64,000 nt of DNA. Source: Mytilus galloprovincialis. Taxonomy: Eukaryota; Mollusca; Bivalvia; Mytilida; Mytilidae. The stretch is taken from NCBI RefSeq assembly GCF_965363235.1, contig NC_134848.1:59668181-59732180 (forward strand), written 5' to 3'. Every line of letters starts with the position of its first letter. Positions within the stretch are counted from its first letter, which is position 1. Shown here one piece after another: positions 48,921 through 59,700 of this stretch. The notes beneath the pieces are model-generated. The model was not told the DNA's origin and searched no databases. It worked only from the letters and a program-made list of their open reading frames with translations. A program made the translations under genes and the position numbers.

Positions 48921-49743
48921 CTTTTTTAATTCAAAATTGATTCGAATTGGCTAAATCGCATTATCCAATTCGCAGTAGAAATGCGTTTTTGTTAATACGA
49001 TTGAAAATGTTTAACGTCGTTCGGAGAGTAAAGCGACTTTGACGCGCATTGCAATTCGAATTGAAATTTACGTTTGGACGTTAAACGTTTCGAATGCGAA
49101 TTAAACTAATTGGAATTAGTTAATGCGTATCGAATTCGAATTACGTGTGAACGTAGCAGTAGTAACAATCATTCTTTTCAACTTTTTGCAAACTTTTATT
49201 CTCATTTAATAAAAAAGAAAGGGTATAAGGTATCTATTAATTTCACAAAATCAGACGAACACACCACAACTGTGAATTGAAGAACAAAATCATAGAGGAA
49301 TATATATATCAATTAAACTAATCTGGCAAATGAAACAAACAGTAACTAGCCATAACAAAAGTTCCGATAACCAGTACGCTCTGATATGCAAATAACAGTA
49401 TATTGAACCTCCCTTGCCCATAAATACTTTACTAAGAAAGCGATTGAGAAAATAACAGGTGATTAGTACCTTATACGATTTTAGTACACAATTTGGCCTG
49501 AACATTATCAGCTGTATTGTTAACTTTGTAGATGTTGCTTCCGGAGGAGCATATGACCATATGAAGCTAAACAACGGCATTAAATACTCTTTCACTTATG
49601 AACTTCGACCTGGAAGTGGCAGCTCCTGGGGTTTTGAACTTCCGGAAAACCAGATTGCTCCTACAATTGAAGAGACATTTGCCTCGCTTTGGAAATTTGC
49701 AGAAGAGATCTATGCAGATGATAACGCCACAGGCCGAAAGTAG
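37662..49743 (+). CDS. M14 metallocarboxypeptidase, A-type pro-enzyme, 11 exons
   Basis: Exons: 37662-37762, 39273-39354, 41165-41295, 42029-42110, 42542-42646, 44144-44251, 45010-45132, 45870-45957, 46841-47037, 47908-47992 and 49532-49743. All have GT/AG borders and compatible phases; 1314 nt, 437 aa, typical of the family. [16 protein letters not shown] is a signal peptide, so the enzyme is secreted. The propeptide spans about residues 17-125. Catalytic set: H187-A-R189-E190 (zinc His/Glu), NPDGY 234-238, N265-R266 (GVDLNRNW), H316-S-Y318 (third zinc ligand), Y368 (split across exons 10/11) and E391 (general base). C259 and C282 match the family disulfide. The residue aligning with the specificity site is Tyr375, not Asp, favouring A-type cleavage of hydrophobic C-termini; a one-residue insertion nearby makes this tentative. 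Likely a digestive or extracellular peptidase activated by proteolysis. Confidence 0.93.
38291..38451. mobile_element. Near-perfect palindromic element in intron 1
   Basis: Arms 'gaatgcttctttttgtaa' and 'ttacaaaaagaagcattc', then 'aaaagcgttgacc' and 'ggtcaacgctttt', closing at 'gaagcgcggaagcgcttc'. About 160 bp; would extrude as a hairpin. Foldback-type MITE. Confidence 0.8.
38759..39165. repeat. Tandem repeat of about 168 bp, 2.4 copies
   Basis: 'taatctccatggaaatg' occurs at 38761, 38927 and 39097, with 'gccaatgcgtata' and 'caaagtcaatagaccaggac' in each copy. It ends about 105 bp before exon 2 of the carboxypeptidase gene. Confidence 0.8.
39345..39490 (+). repeat. 55-bp tandem repeat that triplicates a 5' splice site
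   Basis: The last 10 bases of exon 2 (GGACTTGGAG) and the following intron start are repeated with a 55-bp period: 39345, 39400 and 39455, each followed by GTAT. The gene therefore has three almost identical donor sites. Only the first keeps the frame: the extension runs into an in-frame TAG in 'attatattag'. Confidence 0.85.
40001..40463. repeat. Two tandem palindromic elements in intron 2
   Basis: Palindromes at about 40001-40123 and 40231-40354 share arms 'tagggttattgcatgaat' and 'attcatgcaataaccctt', with centre 'attgcacgagcttgc'. They form a direct duplication of about 230 bp ending with 'attgcac' plus 'gtgcaata'. Confidence 0.75.
40464..40608. mobile_element. Near-perfect 145-bp palindrome in intron 2
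   Basis: Arms 'caattactgtctttt' and 'aaaagacagtaattg', then 'gacttttgaaaaactgatat' and its complement, with centre 'gaggccgacggcctc'. This is a foldback MITE abutting the previous pair. Confidence 0.85.
40812..40945. repeat. Direct duplication of a 65-bp segment
   Basis: 'aataatagaatttattgcac' with 'ttactttctgtgggaaat' appears twice in a row in intron 2. Confidence 0.75.
41686..41912 (+). repeat. SINE body fragment without tRNA head
   Basis: The same body as the SINE at 37087, in the opposite orientation: 'gttaagagagagccatat', 'aaagacatccttgtagattt', tail 'ataaataaatatg'. The frame 41329-41814 runs into it and is not a gene. Confidence 0.65.
42885..43250 (+). repeat. AATGAGACAACTCTCC module, long copy
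   Basis: Begins 'ggaagatgtggcgtgtgtgc' and passes 'tacggccttcgacactgagc', 'acaagctataaagggcccc' and 'cagcgggattaaacg'. It lies in intron 5 of the carboxypeptidase gene. Confidence 0.7.
43885..44010. repeat. Very diverged fragment of the 366-bp repeat
   Basis: 'cgctcgaatataaagg', 'agtataaagttgaaaagcaa' and 'ttttgccaaatacag' follow the monomer order, but with many changes. Confidence 0.45.
44466..44613 (+). repeat. GGGGCCAGC repeat, short copy in intron 6
   Basis: 'ttaggggccagctgaaggac' to 'cccatttccattctcaattt', near-identical to 12760-12906. Confidence 0.8.
46490..46820 (+). repeat. AATGAGACAACTCTCC module in intron 8
   Basis: Reads 'agacacctctccatccaagt', 'ggtcaaagtacggcattcaa' and 'gaacagcaagctatcaagg', ending just before exon 9. 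Confidence 0.65.
47349..47712 (-). repeat. GGGGCCAGC repeat, minus strand, intron 9
   Basis: Reverse complement of the 31236 repeat, from 'aaaattgagaa' through 'aattgcggcggggttaaac' to 'ttcagttcaagagaagtccg'. Confidence 0.75.
48185..48710 (+). repeat. AATGAGACAACTCTCC module split by a nested MITE
   Basis: The module is interrupted at 'aaagtaaacca' by the element at about 48257-48404, then continues 'tataggtcaaagtgcagcc'. Intron 10 of the carboxypeptidase gene. Confidence 0.7.
48257..48404. mobile_element. G/C-tract MITE, second copy
   Basis: Ends 'attggcggatccagg' and 'ggctggatccacccctg'; the same family as 34034-34199 (the interior 'aaatgcatttgaatggg' matches in reverse). Confidence 0.65.
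48829..49153. mobile_element. Inverted-repeat element with CA microsatellite
   Basis: Outer ends CGTTCACAC and GTGTGAACG are inverted; several AATTCGAATT-like blocks fill the interior. A (CA)n run of about 46 bp lies at 48873-48918. Confidence 0.55.
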
Positions 49744-49829
49744 AAAAATCAAAAAAAGATAAAATGACCCGTACGACTGAACGATAACAAGACTTATATA
49801 ATTTAACATTTTAATGTTTATTGTTTCTA

Positions 49830-49835
49830 ATTAAA
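49830..49835 (+). terminator. Candidate poly(A) signal of the carboxypeptidase gene
   Basis: ATTAAA 87 bp after the stop codon, with A-rich and T-rich flanks. Confidence 0.4.
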
Positions 49836-50089
49836 ACATAAAACGCATCCAATTTGACTTCACATTATTTTCGAACTTTGAGAACCTCAATATTGAGACC
49901 CCTCACACATGTCTTTGCAGCCAGCGGTTTTGTTGAAACCGTGTTATCTTATTTTTAGCAGTTACTTTTTCAACGATAGTCATGCGTTAACAAATTGATT
50001 TTCATCGAATCAGTGATAATATCTGGATGGGGTTTTACAAGTAACACTGAGTATAGTGAGCATATGGTGAAGACTGAAGGGCCAAAACA

Positions 50090-51760
50090 TTAAAGAATAG
50101 AGAAAAATGGTTAAATAAAAGAAAATAACGGTCAAAATAAGAAACGAATAGTGAAAAATACGTTAAAGAAAAGAGAAAACCGGTCAAAATAAGAAACGAA
50201 TAGTGAAAAATACGTTAAAGAAAAGAGAATAACGGTCAAAATAAGAAACGAATAGTGAAAAATACGTTAAAGAAAAGAGAATAACGGTCAAAATAAGAAA
50301 CGAATAGTGAAAAATACGTTAAAGAAAAGAGAATAACGGTCAAAATAAGAAACGAATAGTGAAAAATACGTTAAAGAAAAGAGAATAACGGTCAAAATAA
50401 GAAACGAATAGTGAAAAAAATAGCTTAAAGGAAAGAGAATAACGGTCAAAATAAGAAAATAATAGAGAAAAAAATAGCTTAAAGGAAAGAGAATAACGGT
50501 CACAATAAGAAACGAATAGTGAAAAAAAATAGCTTAAAGGAAAGAGAATAACGGTCAAAATAAGAAACGAATAGTGAAAAAAAATAGCCTTAAATAAAGA
50601 AAAGAGAATACCGGTCAAAATAAGAAACGAATAGTGAAAAAAAAATAGCCTTAAATAAAGAAAATAGAATAACGGTCAAAATAAGAAACGAATAGTGAAA
50701 AAAATAGCTTAAAGGAAAGAGAATAACGGTCAAAATAAGAAAATAATAGAGAAAAAAATAGCTTAAAGAAAAGAGAATAACGGTCAAAATAAGAAACGAA
50801 TAGTGAAAAAAATAGCTTAAAGGAAAGAGAATAACGGTCACAATAAGAAACGAATAGTGAAAAAAAATAGCTTAAAGGAAAGAGAATAACGGTCAAAATA
50901 AGAAACGAATAGTGAAAAAAAAATAGCCTTAAATAAAGAAAAGAGAATACCGGTCAAAATAAGAAACGAATAGTGAAAAAAAAATAGCCTTAAATAAAGA
51001 AAATAGAATAACGGTCAAAATAAGAAACGAATAGTGAAAAAAATAGCTTAAAGGAAAGAGAATAACGGTCAAAATAAGAAAATGATAGAGAAAAAAATAG
51101 CTTAAAGGAAAGAGAATAACGGTCACAATAAGAAACGAATAGTGAAAAAAAATAGCTTAAAGGAAAGAGAATAACGGTCAAAATAAGAAACGAATAGTGA
51201 AAAAAAATAGCCTTAAATAAAGAAAAGAGAATACCGGTCAAAATAAGAAACGAATAGTGAAAAAAAATAGCCTTAAATAAAGAAAATAGAATAACGGTCA
51301 AAATAAGAAACGAATAGTGAAAAAAATAGCTTAAAGGAAAGAGAATAACGGTCAAAATAAGAAAATAATAGAGAAAAAAATAGCTTAAAGAAAAGAGAAT
51401 AACGGTCAAAATAAGAAACGAATAGTGAAAAAAATAGCTTAAAGGAAAGAGAATAACGGTCAAAATAAGAAAATAATAGAGAAAAAAATAGCTTAAAGAA
51501 AAGAGAATAACGGTCAAAATAAGAAACGAATAGTGAAAAAAAATAGCTTAAAGGAAAGAGAATAACGGTCAAAATAAGAAAATAATAGAGAAAAAAATAG
51601 CTTAAAGGAAAGAGAATAACGGTCAACATCAGAAAATAACAGAAAAAAAAATAGCTTAAAGAAAAGAGAATAACGGTCAAGATAAGAATACATTAGTGAA
51701 AAAAATAGCTTAAAGAAAAGAGAATAACGGTCAAAATAAGAAAATAAAAGAGAAAAATTA
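50090..51760. repeat. A-rich minisatellite, 52-61 bp monomers, higher-order pattern
   Basis: About 30 tandem monomers, each with 'ggtcaaaataagaaacgaat' or a close variant. The first part has 52-bp units with 'atacgttaaagaaaagagaa'. Later units are 54-61 bp with 'aatagcttaaaggaaagag' or 'atagccttaaataaagaaaa'. The long variants recur as a pair at about 50611, 50952 and 51234, so blocks of several monomers were copied together. Minus-strand frames here only reflect the repeat. Confidence 0.92.
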
Positions 51761-52054
51761 AATTAATTTTAAAACAAAAAAGACATGATGGGATCCAATC
51801 TAGACCCACATTAATCATTATGTCTATTCAACCCTTAACATTTGATAATTTTCTCTTTTAATAAATATTGTATTACCCAAAGTGTCAGGACACATATTAC
51901 CTAAAATGAAAAAAAAAAAAACTGGTGATTAAATTTCATTAAATACAAAATACCTTTTAAGTTAATTATGTCTGTGTTTTCAACCTTAATATCGGTTCCA
52001 CATATACAAGAACTGTTTTGTCTCGTATTATATAAAGTCAAATTGAACTTTGAA

Positions 52055-52252
52055 CTGCTTACCCTTCCGGAGCACCTGTGATTACCCCCAGTTTTTGGTG
52101 GGGTTCGTGTTGCTTAGTCTTTAGATTTCTATGTTGTGTCATATGTACTATTATTTGTCTGTTTGTCTTTTTCATTTTTAGCCATGGCGTTGTCAGTTTA
52201 TTTTCAATCTATGAGTTTGACTGTTTCTCTGGTATATTTCGCCCCTCTTTTG
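52055..52252 (+). repeat. CTTACCCTTCCGGAGC module
   Basis: 'gcttacccttccggagcacc' to 'tttcgcccctcttttg', a full-length copy. Confidence 0.75.
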
Positions 52253-52882
52253 ATAGTGTTTATAAAAGAAAAGGACCTGGTCCATAATCCCTGCAACTGT
52301 AGCGTTTAGAATATATCTACAAATTCCAATTTTACAGTATTTTCATTTGTAACGAAATGCTTATACTAATACTTATATTCCACAAAATGACAACAGTAAA
52401 ACAATTCAAACGAGAAAACTAACGACTTTATGTACAAAATAATGAACATATGAAATTAGATATACAAAAAAGAAACGACAATCACTAATTCAAAGGCTCC
52501 TGACTTGGGACAGGCACATATATAAATTTACTGTTACATGCACTGTAAAATACTGTCACTGGTTAAGTGAAGAGATTGACGCCAACAAATTTTGTAACCC
52601 CGCCACATTCTGCATTTGACTGCCAGTCAGAAACCTATATTCTGCCTCAATTGTTCGACGCCAGGTGGTTTTGGGTCTTCCTCTTGGTCTCTTCCCCTGG
52701 GGTGTCCATCTAAGAGTTTTTGATATGAATTGTTAAAAACATGTGATTTTTCGGCCTTTTATAGCTGACTATGTGGTGAGGGCTTTGTTGAAGTACATTG
52801 ACCTATAACTGTTAATTTCTGTGTGATTTGGTCTCTTGCCGAGAGTTGTCTGATTGGCAATCATACCACGTCTTCCCTTTTT

Positions 52883-53172
52883 TTATGCCCCAACTACGAT
52901 AGTAAAGGGACATTACGTTTTCTGGTCTGTGCGTCAGTTCGTCCGTTCGCCGTCCGTTCGTTCGTCCGTCCGTCCGTTCGTTCGTTCGTCTGTCCCGCTT
53001 CAGGTTAAAGTGTTTGGTCAAGGTAGTTTTTGATGAAGTTGAAGTGCAATCAATTTGAAACTTAGTAAACATGTTCCCTATGGTATGATCTTTATAATTT
53101 TAATACCAAATTAGAATTTGTGCCCAATTTCACGGTCCATTGAACATGGAAAATGATAGAGCAAGTTGGGCA
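52883..53172 (+). repeat. CCGTCCGT-tract interspersed repeat
   Basis: Starts 'tatgccccaactacgatagt', has a CGTTCGTCCGT tract at about 52930-52995, then 'aaagtgtttggtcaaggtag' and 'tttcacggtccattgaacat'. A second member is at 58231-58680. The module at 53189-53334 follows directly. Confidence 0.75.
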
Positions 53173-53188
53173 TCCGTGTACTTTGTGT

Positions 53189-53334
53189 TCGTGTTGTTTA
53201 TTCTTTAGTTTTCTATGTTGTGTCGTGTGTGCTGTTGTTTGTTTGTCTTTTTCATTTTTAGCCATGGCGTTGTCAGTTGTTTTAGATTTATGAGTTTGAC
53301 TGTCTCTTTGCTATCTTTCGTCCCTCTTTTGGAC
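53189..53334 (+). repeat. CTTACCCTTCCGGAGC module, 5'-truncated
   Basis: Starts inside the module at 'ttcgtgttgtttattcttta' and ends 'tttcgtccctcttttgg'. Confidence 0.65.
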
Positions 53335-53339
53335 ACATT

Positions 53340-56300
53340 CTTGTTTATAGATATTATGACATAAGGCGGAACAAATATAAGTTGACATATCTAACAAACA
53401 GAAGAGAACATTTGGAATCTCTCTTTATATACATTATTTGTATGGCATTAATAAGACACGGAATCTTTTATTTCACAAAAAAATGTCCAATATCAAATGT
53501 GAAGTTTTACAATATTCGGTAGCACTTTTCTCAGAAAATGTACATTTATAAAAAAAAAGTTAGAAAATATATATCATGAGAGCAATTCACAGTAAAAAAA
53601 GGGCGCATAAATTAATGACAGAAAGAGGAAAAAGATACACCACAGACCAAAATTAAGAACAAAACAGGAGATATTGAAAATGTCCCTCTATGAATACATT
53701 CACTCCAACTTAAGAATCATTCATTCGAAACCGAATACCGTACATCATTAACTTTTTAGAATTCTAATATTCTCTTTAAATTCGTCACGTCAACATATTT
53801 ATTTAAAAATTTAAAAATAGATTACCTGACCTAAAATCATGTTTATCAATAATTAAGATCGATTTGCTTATGTGTTTAAATGTGATATAATGGGGTAAAT
53901 ATTTATTTACAACACACTCGGAACATTTTATAAATCAAGGTGAGTGGAAATACACATTATGACAATGCATGCTCAAAAGTGACAATGCTATGGCAAATTT
54001 ATGGCATTATTATTTATGCATTATTATTTCATATCTGATAATTATTGTTGACGTGTATCTATGGAAAACAAAGGGACGTAACTGTCTTATGTTAAAGTAT
54101 AACGAATTTTCTGGCGTGTACGGTTATGCCTTCACTTGCATGGCTACATGTCCCTTCCTAATTTCCTTTTTTTTTTTTTTTGCCCCTTTAACAATTTAAC
54201 TGCTATAACTAAGAGAGGAGGAAAGTAAACTGACAGTTTTCAATAATATAAAAAATAGCGAGGAAGAAATTAGAGAAAGGGAATTGTAGAAATTCTAGGT
54301 TATGCCCCTCTCTATGTCAAAGAAAAACCGCTACACATTGGTAAAAGACAGTCATAAAACACTGAACATGCGGTGCAATACGATCATGGGTGGCATTTAT
54401 CATCAAACTCATTCTTCTTTAACGCATATATCTAGTGAAATGCACATTCCCCATTTCCATGCACAATTTAACAAAGGTACAGTATGCGTTATTTTGAACA
54501 AAATTGAAAATAGAGCATGCAAAATTGTCGATTAAGAAGTGAGATAATGTGTAAATATTACCAATCGACATAAATAAGAAAGGACTATAATAGTCCTTAA
54601 CAACAGACATATTATATATTTACATGAACAAGTCATCTTGCAACTTCTTTACCTTAATCAAAAGTGTTATGGGTTTTGTTCATTGTTGAAGGCCGTACGA
54701 TGACATATATAGTTGTTTATTTCTGTGTGATTTGATCTTTTGAGGAGAGTTGTCTCAGTGACAATACATGTAATACCACTTCTTTTTTTATATTATGTTG
54801 AATTTATTGTACAATTGAGCGTATACAATTTCTACCGACCATTGTAGATATAACAAGTTGCTCGCTAAACAAAAATGATTTTTAAGTCTTTCTTACCCGG
54901 CAGCTGTTATAGACAAAATCTAGTTCGTTGTTAGTCACTTTATTGTCGCTATTTACTCGCTTTATTAAAAAGTCATCTAACAACCATGCCATTTACTACA
55001 TGTACATGTATATAGACATAAGGAGATGTTTCGTCAGTGCCAATGAGACCACTCTTGTCCAAGTAACAATGTGTAAAAAAGAAACACTTATAGCTCAAAG
55101 TACGATAGTTGTTTTTATGTACACAACTTGTTTGGACTTGTGCCTTTCAGCTTGAAATGTAGTTAGGGCACCTGTCTGTCAATGGCAATAGAGGTCTTAT
55201 TGGTGGAATGTAACGTTGTATAACTGACACTAACCTAATATCTTATTTTGTACATATAAATCAAGCAAATATACTAACGCCAAGACTTATTTAAAAACAA
55301 ATATTTACACTTATAGTTCTTAAAGTGTATATTTGCGTGGAGGCCGTCGAATTGTTTTCGCGCTTCAGATATATGCTCTTATACATTTACAGTTATGGTT
55401 AATTGAAGTCATGGAATAAATTCCATGATTGTTCTTTATTTTCCTAGTTTTGTTTTGTAATATAAAACAAGGAAATGTGATATGATTGTTAACAGAAAGG
55501 CGAAAGATAAAAAAAAAAGGACATTCAATAGTGCTAATGAAACAACATTTCAATAGAGTCCAACTAACTTGGAATTTATTATATATAAGGAAATGTGGTA
55601 TATATGAGTGTTAATATAATGAAAAAGTTCTCCATCCAAGTCACAATAAGTGAATAAGTAAAAAGTAAACCATTATGAGTCAAAGTACGGCCTTCCACAC
55701 GGAGCCCTTGACTTCCACCGAACAGTCAACTAAAAGGGTCATATAAATGACTAGTGTAACAGCATTAAGTATAATATATAGCCAATGATAGGTCCTATGC
55801 TGACCCTGAACGGTGCACAAGGTCCATTCCGAAAGTTTGGTTATTGAAATAGTTATGTAGTCTACGGAAATCAATTGTCCTGAATATGATTATATTGCTA
55901 AATATATACATTGATGTAACCGGGAGATTGATGGACAACTTATGATGCTATTTCTTAGATTTATCTATGACTTGTAGCGTGATCAAAAGCATTTTGATGA
56001 AACCGGTGCTACGGGTCGTATCAAACTTACAGAGAAACGAGCGGATTTATTACATTGTGAATGTCTCATTCTGATTACTAGCCGATGAACAAAAATAAAA
56101 ACGCTGTTGCGTTCCTTTACACTTAATTTCCATGTACACTGTCACAAATAAGTTTGGTTGATATAAGTGCATCTTAGTCAATATGACAAACAAGCCAAAT
56201 TTAGTAAACTATACTTAGGAACATATATAATGACTGTTCCCAACTATTATTTGGTTTAGAAGAATGAGGGTCTAGATGAGGTCTACAGAACAAATAATAA

Positions 56301-56480
56301 TGGGCGAAGTGTACAGAAATATCAACAAGAAAACAAAGAATAAAGAATAATATGGTGCTAAACTCTAATGAATTGTGAATAAGGGATAACAAATGTAAAG
56401 AATAAAGATAAAATACATAAATTATCAAAGAATACATTAAAGAAAAACCCGAATCCAAACATAAAGGTATCAGTTTTCAC
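53340..56480. other. Intergenic sequence, nothing coding recognised
   Basis: AT-rich, with an AATGAGACAACTCTCC copy at about 55585-55770 and fragments near 55040. No exon with splice support is seen. Confidence 0.4.
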
Positions 56481-56501
56481 AGTTTTTTTTAATCTTCCGT
56501 G

Positions 56502-56558
56502 ATGTTTAACATAAAGCCGTCAAAAGAGCAGAAAACTCAAAGGCAGTCTACTTAGTTG
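56502..56558 (+). pseudogene. Degenerate duplicate of the ARM-gene start
   Basis: ATG at 56502 opens M-F-N-I-K-P-S-K-E-Q-K-T and stops at TAG after 17 codons. It closely resembles the start of the exon 242 bp downstream (M-F-S-I-K-P-P-K-D-Q-D-T). Likely a relic of a local duplication of the first coding exon, or an upstream short frame. Confidence 0.45.
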
Positions 56559-56743
56559 TTATACCTTAACATGATGGGATATTGAAATATAAGGAATAAA
56601 GAATAATTAACCAAGAAAGAATAGAGAATATCTGACCAAGAAAGAAAAAGAAATGAAGGAAATCCAGACACTCATATGTTTCAATTAATAACAAATAATC
56701 AAAGTTTAAAAACTATAAGTTGAGAATTTGTTTAAATTTTCAG

Positions 56744-59700
56744 ATGTTTAGCATAAAGCCACCAAAAGATCAAGATACCGGAAAATCCACAGCAGCAATT
56801 ATTCCTACCATAGATGTGACAGCCGACAGGAAAACGTTATGTTCGACTTTAGAAACCATCAATTCTATTCTACGGCATGGCGAGAGTCATCAGAAATTAG
56901 AATGTGTGGAGAGGATCATGCTCGCTGTGTACGGTGACGACACGAAGCAGTCAAAGAACTATGACAAAGCTCTAGTTAAGACTAAAGTTTTTGGTAAGTA
57001 CAATATTTTCTAAAAAGCAAACAAAACCTTTAAACAGACTTATTAAGAAGGGATATAGTTCCGATACTGTTGTCAGGTCATTAAAGATTGCATATTTCAG
57101 CTTTGATATTGATTCACTTATAGGGTCTTTGCATCGGAAGTGAACACATTTATTCTAAAACCAGATGTTGGCATGATACGGGCTATGTTCTTCTCGTTTA
57201 TTTTATGATGTTATAGTACTGAAACCCTAACGGGAAGGATTGTGCTTGATATTCATATGATGAAAACATTATCTTTCAATCAGTTTAATTGAAGGCTGAA
57301 GCTGGCATTAGTAATTGCTAGTAGTCCTTTGTTAATTTATGTTAATTTATGTATCATTGTCATTTTGTTTTGTTTCATTCGTTACCTATTCTGACATCGG
57401 ACTCGGGACTCCTTCTGAACTGAGTTTTACTGTGCGAATTGTTGTGTGTTTATTTTTTCTACATTGGCTAGTGGTATAGGGAAGGGTTGAAATTTCAGAA
57501 AACATGTACAATTTCAACACCGCTTCAATTTTGCGCCTGTCCCAAGTCAGGAGACTATGGCATGTGTTAGTCTTGTATGATTTTTAATTTTAGTTTCTTT
57601 TGTGTATATTTCGGAGTTTAGTATAACGTCCATTATCACTAATCTAGTATACATTTCTTTAGGGGTCAGCTAAAGCACGCCTCCGGGTGCAGGAGTTTTT
57701 TTTCCGCTTCATTGAAGACCCATTTGTGGCATTCGTCTGCTATCTGCTCTTTAGTCGGGTTGTTGTCTCTTTGACACATTCCCCATTTCCATTATCATTT
57801 TTTTTGTCAATCGAGAAAAATTTAGTTAAAGCAATTGTCTGTTTACTTTCTACAAGATGATTATAGTTATTGCAAAATTGGCAGTTTTATTCTGCAATCT
57901 TTGTTATGAAAAATACTGAATTTTAATGTGCGTATTGTTATGCGTTTACTTTTTTACATTGGCTAGAGGTATAGGGGGAGGGTTGAGATCTCACAAACAT
58001 GTTTAACCCCGCCGCATTTTTGCGCCTGTCCCAAGTCAGGAGCCTCTGGCCTTTTGTTAGTCTTGTATTATTTTAATTTAGTTTCTTGTGTACAATTTGG
58101 AAATTAGTATGGCGTTCATTATCACTGAACTAGTATATATTTGTTTATGGGCCAGCTGAAGGACGCCTCCGGGTGCGGGAATTTCTCGCTACATTGATGA
58201 CCTGTTGGTGACCTTCTGCTGTTGTTTTTATGCCCCACCTACGATAGTAGAGGGGCATTATGTTTTCTGGTCTGTGGCTCCGTTGTACCGTCCGTCCGTC
58301 CGTCTGTGGTTCCGTTCGTCCGTCCAGGTTAAAGTTTTTGGTCAAGGTAATTTTTGATGAAGCTGAAGTCCAATCAACTTGAAACTTAGTACACTTGTTG
58401 CCTATGAGATGATCTTTCTAATTTTGAAGCCAAATTAGACTTTTGACCCCAATTTCACGGTCCACTGAACATAGAAAATGAAAGTGGGAGTTTCAGGTTA
58501 AAGTTTTTGGTCAAGGTAGTTTTTGATGAAGCTGAAGTCCAATCAACTTGAAACTTACTACACTTGTTGCTTATGATATGATCTTTCTAATTTTAATGCC
58601 AAATTATATAATTACCCAATTTCACGGTCCATGGAAAATGTAAAAGGATAGTGCGAGTGGGGCATCCGTGTACTTTGGACACATTCTTGTTTTCTATGGT
58701 CGGGTTGTTGTCTCTTTGTCACATTTCCCATTTCCATTCTCAATTTTAACATATATGTTTATGTCAGAACTATTTTCATCCCACTGTTCCGATATAAAAG
58801 CCGCGAGGTCTTACAAAAGAAAGAATCATTGCTTCTGTTATACATTATTCATCTTATTCTCTATTAAATTATTTTTCAGAAACAATGCTAGAACTAATGA
58901 AATTTAAAGATTACAACGACTTACTTTTCAAAGATGACGAGACACGTGACCTGAATATAGGAATAGTCTCATGTATCATGAACGTCACCAATTTTTTAAA
59001 AGGCGTTGGAGTAGTAAGTAATTTTACATTGATTAGACGAAAGACTTCCTTGATTAAATTTGAAGACAATCGGAAAACTTTGGCAGATTCCGCTAACGTA
59101 CATCTAACATGTTAGATAAGTCAAAGTTTGCCGTATGAACTTTAATGTTTATTAATACGCGCGCGCATTTATACCTATTAGAGTAATGAATATACATGTA
59201 GATAATGTTTTGGTTAATCGGAGACCTTCTTATAAGACTACAACAAAACAAATCATTCATTTTTTACACTGTCTGAATATGCCATTGAGAGGTAATAGAT
59301 TGCAATCGGTTTTTACACATTTTAACTGTTTTGACAATCAACTTCAATAGTATTTTTTAACGTGGTGCATTTTGTGGGAGCAACATGACCAGCGATAGAT
59401 TCTTTACCAGTATGCTAGAGTGACACTAAACAAACACGAAAAATATAGGGCTCCTGCCATTAATACTGCATGGGTAAATGCACACATTTATAGTGCAGTT
59501 ATATTTTTTTTAACGTTTACTTCATAGACAAATTAGACATTTCTTATCAACCGGCATAGAGTTATTCGCGTTTAAGTTATAATTGTCGTATGTAAATGTA
59601 TCTCACATTTTCCCGTTTCATATTTTAAGTGTTTTCGCCTTTTTGCGTTGCTTATGAACAGTCTCTTTCTTTCTTTCTTTCTTTCTTTCTTTGTTCTTTC

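Noticed and set aside
50288..51680. Long minus-strand frames with a repeated MTVILFPLSYFF pattern
   Set aside because: They are translations of the A-rich minisatellite; several frames read through at once and period changes follow the monomers, so no gene is implied.
52823..53072. Frames rich in Arg/Thr/Asp or Ser/Val/Arg (for example RTNERTDGRTNGRRTD)
   Set aside because: They come from the CCGTCCGT tract; such frames are typical artefacts of that repeat.
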